Source: UBA10364 sp049611965
Lineage (GTDB): Bacteria > Bacteroidota > Bacteroidia > Flavobacteriales > Schleiferiaceae
Assembly (NCBI GenBank): GCA_049611965.1
Contig: JBMZBC010000016.1
Coordinates: forward strand, 1-43,763
Reading direction: 5' to 3'
Length of the DNA stretch: 43,763 nucleotides
Each line of letters starts with the position of its first letter. Position 1 is the stretch's first letter. Shown one piece after another: positions 24,851 to 32,925 of this stretch. The notes beneath the pieces were generated by a model. The model had not been told where the DNA came from and did no database searches. It worked only from the letters and a program-made list of their open reading frames with translations. A program made the translations under genes and the position numbers.

Positions 24851-26228
24851 GAAAAAACTCACCGCCCTCATAGCATTCCTTTCTTGCACTGTGCTCTTCG
24901 CACAGCCAAAGCAAGAAGAACAGCGTCCACCGCTGACAAGGATTCTCTTTGTCTTTGATGGAAGCCAGAGCATGTACGGGCGATGGGAAACGGGCGCAAA
25001 GATTGATGTTGCCCAGCGCTTAATGGGGCAAATGCTGGACAGCCTCCAGGAGATTCAAGGCGAGGGCAATTTCCAATTGGCCCTTCGTGTATACGGTCAT
25101 CAGAAACCTGTCCCTCCGCAAGATTGTTCAGATACGCGCTTGGAAGTTCCTTTTGGCAAAGGAAACATCTACAAGATCAAACGTGTACTTAAGAGCATCA
25201 CCCCTAGAGGAACGACGCCCATTGCAGGTTCGTTACTCAAGGCCTCGAGCGACTTCCCGGCTTGTGAGGATTGTAGAAACATCATCATTCTGATTACGGA
25301 CGGCGTTGAGGCTTGTGACGGAGACCCTTGTATTGTAAGTAAGCGTTTGCAGAAGCAGGGCATTATCCTCAAGCCGTTTGTCATTGGTATTGGTTTGGAC
25401 GAAGATTTCAAAAACAGCTTTGAATGTGTGGGTACCTATTTCGATGCGGCCGATGAAAACACTTTTAAGAATGTCCTTGGAGTTGTGATTTCTCAAGCGC
25501 TCGACAACACCACAGCACAAATCAACTTATTGGACATTAACGAAAAACCAACAGAGACGGATGTGCCCATTCTTCTTTACGACCACACCTCTGGCAAGGT
25601 CAAGGAGAGCTTTGTACATACGCTGAACTACAAGGGTGTTCCCGATACGTTAGTACTCGATCCACTTATCGTGTACGATATGGAAGTGCATACTGTACCT
25701 CCAGTGCGCGTAGACAGTATTGTCATTCACAGTGGAACACACACGCACATTGGCGCCAATACACCCCAAGGTGAATTGGTCCTAAAGGCTTCTCCAAGAA
25801 TGTCAAGCAACATCTCTTGTATTGTGAAGCCGCAAGGCAAGGAAACTATTTTGCACGTACAAGAATTTGGAACTGCCCAGAAGTACCTCAGCGGAACATA
25901 TGACTTAGAAATCTTAACGCTACCGCGCATTATACAGAAGGGTGTGCACATCAAGGCAAGTGCCTCCACTACCATCGCTGTACCACCACCAGGAATGGTC
26001 ACCATTCAGACCGGAGTGAGCGGCTTTGGAGCCGTATTCGTTCAACGCGAGGATGGGTATGAGTGGGTCGTCGATCTAAGCGACAGCAGCGAGCGTCAAG
26101 TATTCCAGTTGCAACCTGGCCAATACAAAGTAGTCTTCAGAAGCAAATTTGCACAGGAGACCGGATACAGTAAAAACAAAGAATTTAGAGTGAGCCCTGG
26201 CTCATCAACCATTGTGAAAATCAACTAA
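24849..26228 (+). CDS. Secreted von Willebrand A domain protein inserted between transketolase halves
   Basis: A 459-residue exported protein. A signal peptide occupies 1-18 (LTALIAFLSCTVLFA, cleavage before QPKQEE). The vWA domain spans about 30-215 with a complete metal site (MIDAS): DGSQS (Asp37, Ser39, Ser41), Thr122 or Thr123 in PRGTTPIAGSL, and Asp151 in LITDGVEACDGD. About six cysteines in the domain suggest disulfides. The remaining 240 residues look like beta-rich Ig or PEGA-type repeats (PQGELVLKASP, PPPGMVTIQTGVSG, FQLQPGQYKVVFRS). The start codon is TTG (24849), the only one that gives the signal peptide, and it lies in the 3' arm of a 5-bp hairpin. The gene ends 1 base before the next ATG. 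The gene looks native and intact. The ligand is unknown. Confidence 0.85.
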   Translation: MKKLTALIAFLSCTVLFAQPKQEEQRPPLTRILFVFDGSQSMYGRWETGAKIDVAQRLMGQMLDSLQEIQGEGNFQLALRVYGHQKPVPPQDCSDTRLEVPFGKGNIYKIKRVLKSITPRGTTPIAGSLLKASSDFPACEDCRNIIILITDGVEACDGDPCIVSKRLQKQGIILKPFVIGIGLDEDFKNSFECVGTYFDAADENTFKNVLGVVISQALDNTTAQINLLDINEKPTETDVPILLYDHTSGKVKESFVHTLNYKGVPDTLVLDPLIVYDMEVHTVPPVRVDSIVIHSGTHTHIGANTPQGELVLKASPRMSSNISCIVKPQGKETILHVQEFGTAQKYLSGTYDLEILTLPRIIQKGVHIKASASTTIAVPPPGMVTIQTGVSGFGAVFVQREDGYEWVVDLSDSSERQVFQLQPGQYKVVFRSKFAQETGYSKNKEFRVSPGSSTIVKIN

Positions 26229-26229
26229 A

Positions 26230-27183
26230 ATGAAGAAGTACACAGATTCAGGAAGTAAGGATACCCGTTCAGGCTTTGGGGCCGGTTTGGAAGAATTGGG
26301 TAAAACGAATGAAAACGTTGTAGCACTCTGTGCTGACCTTACTGGTTCTCTTAAAATGAATGCTTTCGCTGATCAGAATCCGGATCGATTCTATCAAGTA
26401 GGTATCGCTGAAGCAAACATGATGGGTATTGCGGCAGGTTTGACCATTGGTGGTAAAATCCCGTTCACTGGAACCTTCGCAAACTTCTCCACGGGTCGCG
26501 TTTACGATCAGATCCGTCAGAGCATCGCCTATAGTGGTAAAAACGTTAAAATCTGTGCTTCTCACGCAGGCCTTACGCTCGGTGAAGACGGTGCAACACA
26601 CCAAATCCTTGAGGACATAGGTCTGATGAAGATGTTGCCGCACATGGTGGTTATTAACCCTTGTGATTACAACCAAACCAAAGCTGCAACTATCGCCATC
26701 GCAGCGCACGACGGTCCTGTATACTTGCGTTTCGGTCGTCCAAAAGTGGCAAACTTTACTCCTGCTGATGCCAACTTTGAAATTGGCAAAGGTGATGTGT
26801 TGACCGAAGGAACAGATGTGACCATCATTGCCACAGGTCACCTTGTATGGGAAGCTTTACAAGCTGCTGAAGCACTAGAGGCTGCAGGTGTAAGCGCAGA
26901 GGTGATTAATATGGCTACTATTAAGCCGTTGGACGAGAAAGCAATCTTAGCTTCTGCCGCTAAAACGGGATGTGTAGTGACGGCTGAAGAGCACAACCGT
27001 TTTGGTGGTTTAGGCGAGAGTGTTGCTCAGACGCTAGTAACCAACAATCCTGTGCCGCAAGAATTCGTTGCCGTAAACGACAGCTTCGGAGAGAGTGGTA
27101 CTCCGGCACAGCTTATGGAAAAATACGGTTTGAATGCTGATGCCATAGTGGCTGCAGCACAAAAGGTGATTGCCAGAAAGTAA
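26230..27183 (+). CDS. Transketolase, C-terminal subunit
   Basis: The pyrimidine-binding and C-terminal half of the split transketolase, 317 residues. Glu61 in YQVGIAEANMMGIAAG is the conserved glutamate that activates the ThDP ring. The pyrimidine domain continues through PFTGTFANFS and SHAGLTLGEDGATHQ, typical of transketolase. The C-terminal Rossmann-like domain has DVTIIATGHLVWEAL and ending blocks VVTAEEHNRFGGLGE and DSFGESGTP. It works only with the subunit at 23992, forming an alpha2beta2 assembly in the cytoplasm. It begins 1 base after the vWA stop. Confidence 0.94.
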   Translation: MKKYTDSGSKDTRSGFGAGLEELGKTNENVVALCADLTGSLKMNAFADQNPDRFYQVGIAEANMMGIAAGLTIGGKIPFTGTFANFSTGRVYDQIRQSIAYSGKNVKICASHAGLTLGEDGATHQILEDIGLMKMLPHMVVINPCDYNQTKAATIAIAAHDGPVYLRFGRPKVANFTPADANFEIGKGDVLTEGTDVTIIATGHLVWEALQAAEALEAAGVSAEVINMATIKPLDEKAILASAAKTGCVVTAEEHNRFGGLGESVAQTLVTNNPVPQEFVAVNDSFGESGTPAQLMEKYGLNADAIVAAAQKVIARK

Positions 27184-27227
27184 TCCTTCACTTAAACCTT
27201 TAGTATCTTCCATTCATCTAAAGAACA

Positions 27228-27770
27228 ATGGAGGAAACCAAGAATATCAAGAGCCTCCTATTGCAAGAGCAGTGGGAGGCTTCTTTTTTTGAAATCGTTG
27301 AGCAGTACAGCGAACGTCTACTCTATTGTGCCGTGGGAATTCTTAAGAGCGAATCCTTGGCGCAAGACGCCCTGCAAGAAGGGATGATCAACATTTGGAA
27401 AAACCTCCACAAGTTTAAGGGCAATAGCCATCCATTTACTTGGTGCTATGCCATTGTTCGCAATGCGGCTTTGAATGAACTAAAAAAGGAACAGCGACAT
27501 ATAAGTACCGATTTAAGTAGCGCCTATGCCGCACAGAGCTCGTCCGAGCTAAAATGGGACAGTGACCAGATTAATGCCAAGGTACAAGAAGTTCTTGTGG
27601 GCCTCCCGGAAAAACAACAGTTGGTTTTTGAATTGCGCTATTACCAAGATTTGAGCTTTAAAGACATTGCCGAACTCACAGGTACCTCCATAGGTGCACT
27701 CAAGGCGAATTACCACCATGCAAAAAACAAGATGGAAGAAAAATTAATTGGCCATTTAAACCTTCCCTAA
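27228..27770 (+). CDS. ECF-type RNA polymerase sigma factor
   Basis: A 180-residue sigma factor with only regions 2 and 4. Region 2 spans about 18-90: FFEIVEQYSERLLYCAVGIL, LAQDALQEGMINIWKNL (core binding) and HPFTWCYAIVRNAALNELKK (-10 recognition). Region 4 spans about 115-172: LPEKQQLVFELRYYQDLSFK, then the helix-turn-helix IAELTGTSIGALKANYHHAK. It will direct RNA polymerase to a small set of promoters, likely including its own operon, which is typical. The next two genes follow after 21 bases and a 4-base overlap and look like its regulator and a target. Confidence 0.93.
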   Translation: MEETKNIKSLLLQEQWEASFFEIVEQYSERLLYCAVGILKSESLAQDALQEGMINIWKNLHKFKGNSHPFTWCYAIVRNAALNELKKEQRHISTDLSSAYAAQSSSELKWDSDQINAKVQEVLVGLPEKQQLVFELRYYQDLSFKDIAELTGTSIGALKANYHHAKNKMEEKLIGHLNLP

Positions 27771-27791
27771 TTACACCAACTCTAACTATAA

Positions 27792-28178
27792 ATGGACAAA
27801 AAAGAAACATATACAGCAAGCGATGCTCAATTAACAGAGCTCAAAGCCAAGCTTCACCGCATTCCGGAGCAGCATCTCGTGGACCGGACCTCGAGCCCTG
27901 TTGTTGCAATGAAGTCGAGCTACTTGACGCTTGTTCGATGGTCCATGACTGCCGCAGCCACCGTTGCCTTAGCCGTGCTCTTTTGGCCGAATACCTCGAC
28001 AAATGAAAGTGACCTAACCGAAGAGTTGTTGACCGAAATGTACAGCCTAGGTTATGTAGAGATTGAGGATATGTACTCCTTTGTGGAGCCTGATTCGCTC
28101 GACTTCGCCGAAGTAGAGCTGGATACAGATGTATATTACGATTATTACCATTCAGATTACGAATACTTAGATTTATGA
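27792..28178 (+). CDS. Single-TM acidic membrane protein, possible anti-sigma factor
   Basis: A 128-residue protein with no family I recognise. Residues 1-44 are polar and partly helical (AQLTELKAKLHRIPEQ), followed by one membrane helix at about 46-66 (TLVRWSMTAAATVALAVLFW). The last 60 residues are very acidic and tyrosine-rich (VEIEDMYSFVEPDSLDF, then VYYDYYHSDYEYLDL). A cytoplasmic N-terminus, one helix and a periplasmic tail, directly after an ECF sigma gene, is the usual layout of an anti-sigma factor, though no zinc-binding HxxxCxxC motif is present. The role is inferred from position. Its stop overlaps the next ATG (ATGA). Confidence 0.75.
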   Translation: MDKKETYTASDAQLTELKAKLHRIPEQHLVDRTSSPVVAMKSSYLTLVRWSMTAAATVALAVLFWPNTSTNESDLTEELLTEMYSLGYVEIEDMYSFVEPDSLDFAEVELDTDVYYDYYHSDYEYLDL

Positions 28179-28675
28179 AAAAGACGTTGATTTTTGGCCT
28201 CTTGCTCTCAGCAGCAGCGGTCGTGGCACAGCCCAAGATGGGCGATCGTGCCGATCTTAAAAAAAAGAAAGAAAAGATTGAGGCCATTAAGGTGGCCTAC
28301 CTCACCGAGGAATTAGAATTGACCGTAGCCGAAAGCCAAGCCTTCTGGCCGGTGTACAACGAGCGTCAGAACAAGGAACACGAACTCCGCGAATTGCAAC
28401 GCTCAGGCTTCAAGAAATTAATTGGCGACGAGCCGTCGGAAAAAGAGGTAGAAAAAATGCTGTACTCTTTTGCTGACACACAAATCGCAATCGAAGAATT
28501 GCGCAAATCGTACCTCGATGATTTCATTGATGTGATTGGTGCTAAAAAGACTGCGAAACTCATGCGCGCTGAAAAGGAATTTGGCCGAAGAATGATGGAA
28601 CGCATGAAAGGCAAAGACCGGCCAAGGGATAAAGGAAGACGTCCCGGACCAGACGGAGGACGCCCCATGCGCTAA
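28175..28675 (+). CDS. Periplasmic Spy/CpxP-like helical protein
   Basis: A 166-residue exported protein. Signal peptide at 1-18 (LIFGLLLSAAAVVA, cleaved before QPKMGD). The mature part is almost wholly helical and charged: KKKKEKIEAIKVAYLTEELE, LTVAESQAFWPVYNERQNKE, then EKEVEKMLYSFADTQIAIEE, with a basic Arg/Gly/Pro tail (RPRDKGRRPGPDGGRP). The LTxxESQxFWPVY block is the Bacteroidota equivalent of the LTxxQ motif of Spy/CpxP periplasmic chaperones and metal sensors. As third gene behind an ECF sigma it is a natural effector or feedback sensor. Not proven. A strong terminator follows 10 bases after the stop. Confidence 0.8.
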   Translation: MKKTLIFGLLLSAAAVVAQPKMGDRADLKKKKEKIEAIKVAYLTEELELTVAESQAFWPVYNERQNKEHELRELQRSGFKKLIGDEPSEKEVEKMLYSFADTQIAIEELRKSYLDDFIDVIGAKKTAKLMRAEKEFGRRMMERMKGKDRPRDKGRRPGPDGGRPMR

Positions 28676-28683
28676 GCAACTCA

Positions 28684-28712
28684 TAAAACCACCCCTCTGG
28701 GTGGTTTTTTTA
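28684..28712 (+). terminator. Terminator of the ECF module
   Basis: AAACCACCC (28686-28694) pairs with GGGTGGTTT (28699-28707) around CTCT, then a T-tract to 28711. It cleanly ends the sigma / membrane protein / Spy-like unit. Confidence 0.9.
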
Positions 28713-28749
28713 TTGGAAGTAAGTGCATCCTAGCTTGATGTAAAACCTG

Positions 28750-28757
28750 TATTTTTG
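28750..28757 (+). promoter_or_regulatory. -7 box before the class III aminotransferase
   Basis: TATTTTTG matches TAnnTTTG and lies 8 bases before the ATG at 28765, so transcription would start at or within a few bases of the start codon. No exact TTTG at the usual -33 distance. Possible leaderless mRNA. Confidence 0.35.
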
Positions 28758-28764
28758 ACGGTCT

Positions 28765-29958
28765 ATGGCCGATATCAAATCTTTGTTTTTTGACCATGTT
28801 GCTCAAGTGGTTGGCTCTCCCAGCGCTCTGGTGATTGACCGCGCTGAGGGCAATTACTTGTACGACCCTGAAGGCAAAGAATACCTCGATTTTATTTCGG
28901 GAATCTCTGTGGCCAACCTGGGACATGGCCACCCCACAGTGGTGGCGTCTGTTCTCGAGCAGGTGAAAAAGCACATGCACGTGATGGTCTACGGTGAATT
29001 TGCTATTGGGCCGCAGGCAGAATTGGCTCAAAAAACGTTGGAGAAACTGCATCCTTGTATGGACCGCGTTTACTTCGTGAATAGCGGTACTGAAGCCATT
29101 GAAGCTTCGATGAAGATTGCCAAGAAATATACCGGTCGAAGCCAGTTCATCAGTTTTAAAAACAGCTACCACGGCTCAACACACGGTTCCTTGAGTATCC
29201 AAGGGTCTGATAAATACAAGGGCGGTTACTACCCGCTACTGCCCGATACATTACAAGCAAATTTTAATGATTTCGCTGTGCTTGAGCAGATTACTTCAAA
29301 GACTGCAGGCGTTGTGATTGAATGCATTCAAGCAGGCAGTGGATATATTCCCGCCGACCCCGCATGGATTAAGGCTGTGCGTGCCCGTTGCAGAGAAGTC
29401 GGTGCCTTGATGATTTTAGATGAGATTCAAACCGGCATGGGAAGAACTGGGCCATGGTTTGCGCATTTGGACTACGGCTTCTGTCCAGATATCATGTGTT
29501 TGGCGAAAGCCTACGGCGGCGGTTTACCTTTGGGCGCTTTTGTCGCTCCTGAACACATCATGAAAGTCATTCAAGTAGATCCAATCTTAGGACACATTAC
29601 CACCTTTGGCGGTAACCCCGTGAGTTGTGCGGCTTCTTTAGGTGTTTTTGAGGCGCTTGAATCTTCCCCTGAACTCATGGCAGACATCCCGGCCAAGGCG
29701 CAGCAGATTCGAGATGTGCTCGTTCATCCTAGTATTGAAAGAATAAGCGGTAAGGGACTCATGTACTGCCTGTGGCTCAAGCCTGAAATAGACGGTTTTG
29801 CCGTCATCGCTCGCTTAGAAAAAGAAGGGTTGATTACCAATAGTTTCTTATTCGCGGAAAACGCCATACGTATCACACCACCGCTTACCATTACCAATGA
29901 AGAGCTTGATAGAGGATTGAAGCTCATACTTCGTGTAATCGAGGAACTGACGGCATAA
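28765..29958 (+). CDS. Class III PLP aminotransferase (acetylornithine/ornithine-type)
   Basis: A 397-residue fold-type I, class III aminotransferase. SGTEAIEASMKIAKKYTGR (108-126) is the phosphate-binding block. The PLP contacts are Asp219 (ILDEIQTGMGRTG) and Lys248 (CLAKAYGGGLPLGAF). Where acetylornithine aminotransferases read EPVQGEGG, this one has ECIQAGSGY (186-194), so the substrate may differ. Family members act on acetylornithine, ornithine, GABA, 4-aminobutyrate-like or lysine-epsilon amines. No arginine-biosynthesis genes are nearby. It stands alone between a terminator and an MFS transporter gene that starts 79 bases later. Confidence 0.88.
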   Translation: MADIKSLFFDHVAQVVGSPSALVIDRAEGNYLYDPEGKEYLDFISGISVANLGHGHPTVVASVLEQVKKHMHVMVYGEFAIGPQAELAQKTLEKLHPCMDRVYFVNSGTEAIEASMKIAKKYTGRSQFISFKNSYHGSTHGSLSIQGSDKYKGGYYPLLPDTLQANFNDFAVLEQITSKTAGVVIECIQAGSGYIPADPAWIKAVRARCREVGALMILDEIQTGMGRTGPWFAHLDYGFCPDIMCLAKAYGGGLPLGAFVAPEHIMKVIQVDPILGHITTFGGNPVSCAASLGVFEALESSPELMADIPAKAQQIRDVLVHPSIERISGKGLMYCLWLKPEIDGFAVIARLEKEGLITNSFLFAENAIRITPPLTITNEELDRGLKLILRVIEELTA

Positions 29959-30037
29959 ATCAAATCTTTGTGGGGCCAATTGAGCACTAATGTTTTTCCC
30001 TTAAATTACCGCTCGGTAACACGCTAACACTCTAAAC

Positions 30038-31339
30038 ATGACCCGTAAAGTCAAATTAAGCTTTACGCAGATCTTGAACATGAACGTCGGGTTCTTCGGC
30101 ATTCAATACAGCTTCGGTCTGCAACAAAGCGCAGTCAACCCCATTTATGATTTTCTAGGTGCCAGTCCGCATGAAATTCCATTGTTGAATCTAGCCGGTC
30201 CCATGACCGGACTTATCGTACAACCCATTATTGGTGCAATGAGCGACAAGACTTGGTCGCCAAAATGGGGACGCAGAAAGCCCTACTTCCTCGTAGGCGC
30301 CCTGCTCTGTTCCCTCGCGCTTTTCATCTATCCATTCAGCTCGTCTCTATGGATGGCAGCCGGGCTTCTGTGGATATTGGACGCAGGAAACAATACCGCT
30401 ATGGAGCCTTACAGAGCTTTCATTGCAGATACCCTCGATGAAGAGCAGCAGCCTCTGGGTTTTCAAATGCAAAGCTTCTTCACAGGGCTTGGCCAAACCT
30501 TGGCTAACCTCAGCCTATTCATCTTCCCTATGATCTTTGTTGGGATGACGGGTAAACTCCCGACGTGGGTATTTGCCTCCTTCTTTCTTGGCGCTGTAAT
30601 GTCCATTGGTACCATTTGGTGGAGCATGCGCAAAACCAAAGAAGTACCTCCAACAGACGAGGAAATCGAAAAAATAAAAGCCGAGCCGCTAAATGTACTT
30701 TCCCCGTTCAAAGATATCATCAGCGCCATAGGTAGTATGCCTAAGGTCATGTGGCAACTTGCAGCGGTCTACCTATTTCAGTGGTATGCCCTGTTCTGCT
30801 ATTGGCAAAACAGCTCGAAAAGTGTTGCGCTAAGCGTTTGGGGAGCTACACCAGCGGATAATCCCGAGGCCTATGGTGAGGCTGTGAGTTGGACAGGGTT
30901 GGTGAACGGTTGGTACAATATTGTCACTTTCCTGACGGCCTTCTTATTGGTCCGATTCGCTAAAAAACATGGGGCCAAGATGGTGCATTTCGCATGCCTT
31001 CTTCTCGCAGCAGCAGGATTTTTGGCCTTCCCACACATCGCTAATAAAACGATGCTGTTTGTAGCTATCACAGGATTCGGTATTGGTTGGGCCTCCATGA
31101 TGGGTATACCTTATCTAATGGTAGTGAATAACATTCCAAAGGAGCGCTATGGCGTGTATATGGGTGTGATCAATATGATGATTGTCATCCCGATGATCTT
31201 CCAAAACTTGAGCTTCGGATACATCCTAAAGAATTACCTGGGTAATGACCCAAGACAAGCCATTACCTTTGCCGGTGTTCTGCTCATCATTAGTGCACTA
31301 CTGACGTTGCGTATACGAACAGAAAAGGCGCAAGGGTAA
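30038..31339 (+). CDS. MFS transporter, SLC45-like (sugar:H+ symporter)
   Basis: A 433-residue inner-membrane transporter with about 12 helices. The loop after helix 2, IGAMSDKTWSPKWGRRKPYF, contains the RWGRRxP-type signature of the SLC45/GPH-like sugar symporters, and LNMNVGFFGIQYSFGLQQS is the characteristic first helix of bacterial members linked to maltose, sucrose or other disaccharide uptake. A central cytoplasmic loop (EVPPTDEEIEKIKAEP) separates the halves. No glycoside hydrolase or kinase adjoins it, so the sugar is unknown. It ends at a bidirectional terminator shared with the T9SS gene. Confidence 0.88.
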   Translation: MTRKVKLSFTQILNMNVGFFGIQYSFGLQQSAVNPIYDFLGASPHEIPLLNLAGPMTGLIVQPIIGAMSDKTWSPKWGRRKPYFLVGALLCSLALFIYPFSSSLWMAAGLLWILDAGNNTAMEPYRAFIADTLDEEQQPLGFQMQSFFTGLGQTLANLSLFIFPMIFVGMTGKLPTWVFASFFLGAVMSIGTIWWSMRKTKEVPPTDEEIEKIKAEPLNVLSPFKDIISAIGSMPKVMWQLAAVYLFQWYALFCYWQNSSKSVALSVWGATPADNPEAYGEAVSWTGLVNGWYNIVTFLTAFLLVRFAKKHGAKMVHFACLLLAAAGFLAFPHIANKTMLFVAITGFGIGWASMMGIPYLMVVNNIPKERYGVYMGVINMMIVIPMIFQNLSFGYILKNYLGNDPRQAITFAGVLLIISALLTLRIRTEKAQG

Positions 31340-31354
31340 ACAAGATTTACAGGA

Positions 31355-31387
31355 TTAAAAAAGGCGCCCACATGGCGCCTTTTTTTG
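31355..31387. terminator. Bidirectional terminator between the MFS gene and the DOMON-like gene
   Basis: AAAGGCGCC (31360-31368) pairs with GGCGCCTTT (31374-31382) around CACAT. There is an A-run on the left and a T-run on the right, serving both convergent genes. Confidence 0.9.
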
Positions 31388-31399
31388 GTCTAAATTTTT

Positions 31400-32851
31400 C
31401 TACTCCTTAATGAATTTAAGGGTCCTTCCATCCTGCAGTCGCAATAAGTACATGCCTGAGGCGTAACTGGATATATCGATTGTGGATTGAACACTTTGGA
31501 AGGTGCCACGAGCAATGAGCTCCCCAGAGATATCAAGCACCTCGTAATTCAATGTGCCGCTAAGCTGATCCAATGAAATTTGAAGGTCAGTGCTTGCTGG
31601 AATTGGACGAAGAGAAATACCCGTCTCATATTCCTGAACATCCACGTAGTAGTACTTACACGCTGAGGTGTCTGAACAATACCCTGGCTTCACGATGATC
31701 GCAGCATAATATCCTGTATCAGGAGCCTGTAAAAACTCATTGCCTGGGTTGAGTGTATCCGCTCCCATGGTGGTATCCACAAATGCCCCCGTGTTACAGT
31801 TGAACCAGTAATACGTCGCCCCTAGGTCTGTCCCAACGAACATGCTCGCATCTGCAATTGGTGCAAGCCATATAGAACTTGTATCTACTGTTGGTAGAAA
31901 CTCTACCCTACCGGTGACCATAGAATCACAGCCCAATGCCGTCACCCCATTGTAAATAACCGAACCTGTATCCGTACGCCAAGCATCCAAATAGAATACG
32001 CTGTCGCCGGCGCACAGTCCTGCAGCAGCAATGGTATTACTTACTGTGGCATTTACCTGTATTTCTTGCGCTACAACGGAATCACAACCGGCTGGAGTCG
32101 ATAAAGAGTCATACAACGTAGTTGCCGACGAAACCCAAGTTCCGAAGATTTGAACGCTGTCCCCTTGGCATATACTCAGGGATGGCAGCGTATTTACTAT
32201 TGCAGGGGTATACTGAACGCTTTGTTGGAGGACAGAATCACAACCTATGGCAGTTACTAGCGTATCTGAGTAAATACCTGGCTGGCTGACCCACTCACCA
32301 AAGATTTGAACGGAATCACCAGGACAAATACTCTGAGTAGTTAATGTCGTTGTTGCAATGTTGCACTGATTGATCAAGTTAATTGAGCCAAATCCTCGAT
32401 TCGAACTCCCATGATTACCAAAGGACGTGCCTCCTTTTGCCCAGATAAGCGCAACAGAGCCTCCGTTAGCCGGAAAAGTATAATGATTGGTTGAAGCTCC
32501 TATACGTGCCCTCTCAATGTAGGCTGTACGTGTCCCACTAGAAGTTATAGCGCTGTAGGAAATAGATGAACTTAAGGTTGAGCCACCGTTCCACTGTCCC
32601 AATTTACGTTCCTGAACTGTACCATTGGAGTTCACAAGCATAATGTAGGTGCCATTCATGCCCGTACCGCCGAAGCCCACAGCGAAGTATCCAGAAGCTG
32701 GGCCGCTGATTTCTACATCAACCGAGTCGGTATTCGTATTCAGGGTAACATCCAAAGTAATGGTGGATCCTAAAGATGTGGATCCCTGGTATATCTGTGC
32801 TTGCAAGGTCATTCCAAGCAAAAAGGATAAACTGAGGTAGAGGTTTTTCAT
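31400..32851 (-). CDS. T9SS-secreted protein with DOMON-like domain and three cysteine-paired repeats
   Basis: A 483-residue secreted protein. MKNLYLSLSFLLGMTLQAQ (1-19) is a signal peptide; this inner ATG is chosen over one 18 codons upstream that reads through the rpoC-operon terminator. Residues of about 20-160 resemble a DOMON domain, a haem- or sugar-binding beta sandwich (SGPASGYFAVGFGGTGMNG, then TYIMLVNSNGTVQERKLG). Three repeats of about 50 residues follow, each opening with C-x-GDSV and closing with GCDS (SICPGDSVQIFGEW, SICQGDSVQIFGTW, GLCAGDSVFYLDAW), each probably holding a disulfide. Then a CSDTSACKYYYVDV segment and a T9SS sorting domain (ISLRPIPASTDLQISL to GMYLLRLQDGRTLKFIKE). 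Likely surface-attached or released; role unknown. Confidence 0.87.
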   Translation of the reverse strand: MKNLYLSLSFLLGMTLQAQIYQGSTSLGSTITLDVTLNTNTDSVDVEISGPASGYFAVGFGGTGMNGTYIMLVNSNGTVQERKLGQWNGGSTLSSSISYSAITSSGTRTAYIERARIGASTNHYTFPANGGSVALIWAKGGTSFGNHGSSNRGFGSINLINQCNIATTTLTTQSICPGDSVQIFGEWVSQPGIYSDTLVTAIGCDSVLQQSVQYTPAIVNTLPSLSICQGDSVQIFGTWVSSATTLYDSLSTPAGCDSVVAQEIQVNATVSNTIAAAGLCAGDSVFYLDAWRTDTGSVIYNGVTALGCDSMVTGRVEFLPTVDTSSIWLAPIADASMFVGTDLGATYYWFNCNTGAFVDTTMGADTLNPGNEFLQAPDTGYYAAIIVKPGYCSDTSACKYYYVDVQEYETGISLRPIPASTDLQISLDQLSGTLNYEVLDISGELIARGTFQSVQSTIDISSYASGMYLLRLQDGRTLKFIKE

Positions 32852-32874
32852 AATCAATTGATATCTACTAAAGT

Positions 32875-32902
32875 AAAAAACCCTCGGCGGGTGCCGAGGG
32901 TT
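32875..32902 (-). terminator. Terminator of the rpoC-DUF3467 operon
   Basis: On the minus strand, CCCTCGGC (32893-32900 complement) pairs with GCCGAGGG (32881-32888 complement) around a 4-base loop and runs into TTTTTT (A-run 32875-32880 on the plus strand). It lies 24 bases after the DUF3467 stop and 24 bases before the next minus-strand gene. Confidence 0.9.
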
Positions 32903-32925
32903 CATATAAAATCTTAAAATTTCAT

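Noticed and set aside
26269..26841. 190-codon ORF on the minus strand
   Set aside because: Antisense to the transketolase C-subunit; Cys/Thr-rich sequence typical of shadow frames.
28681..29172. 163-codon ORF on the minus strand overlapping the class III aminotransferase
   Set aside because: Shadow frame; the aminotransferase on the plus strand has all PLP motifs, and the ORF reads into the ECF-module terminator.
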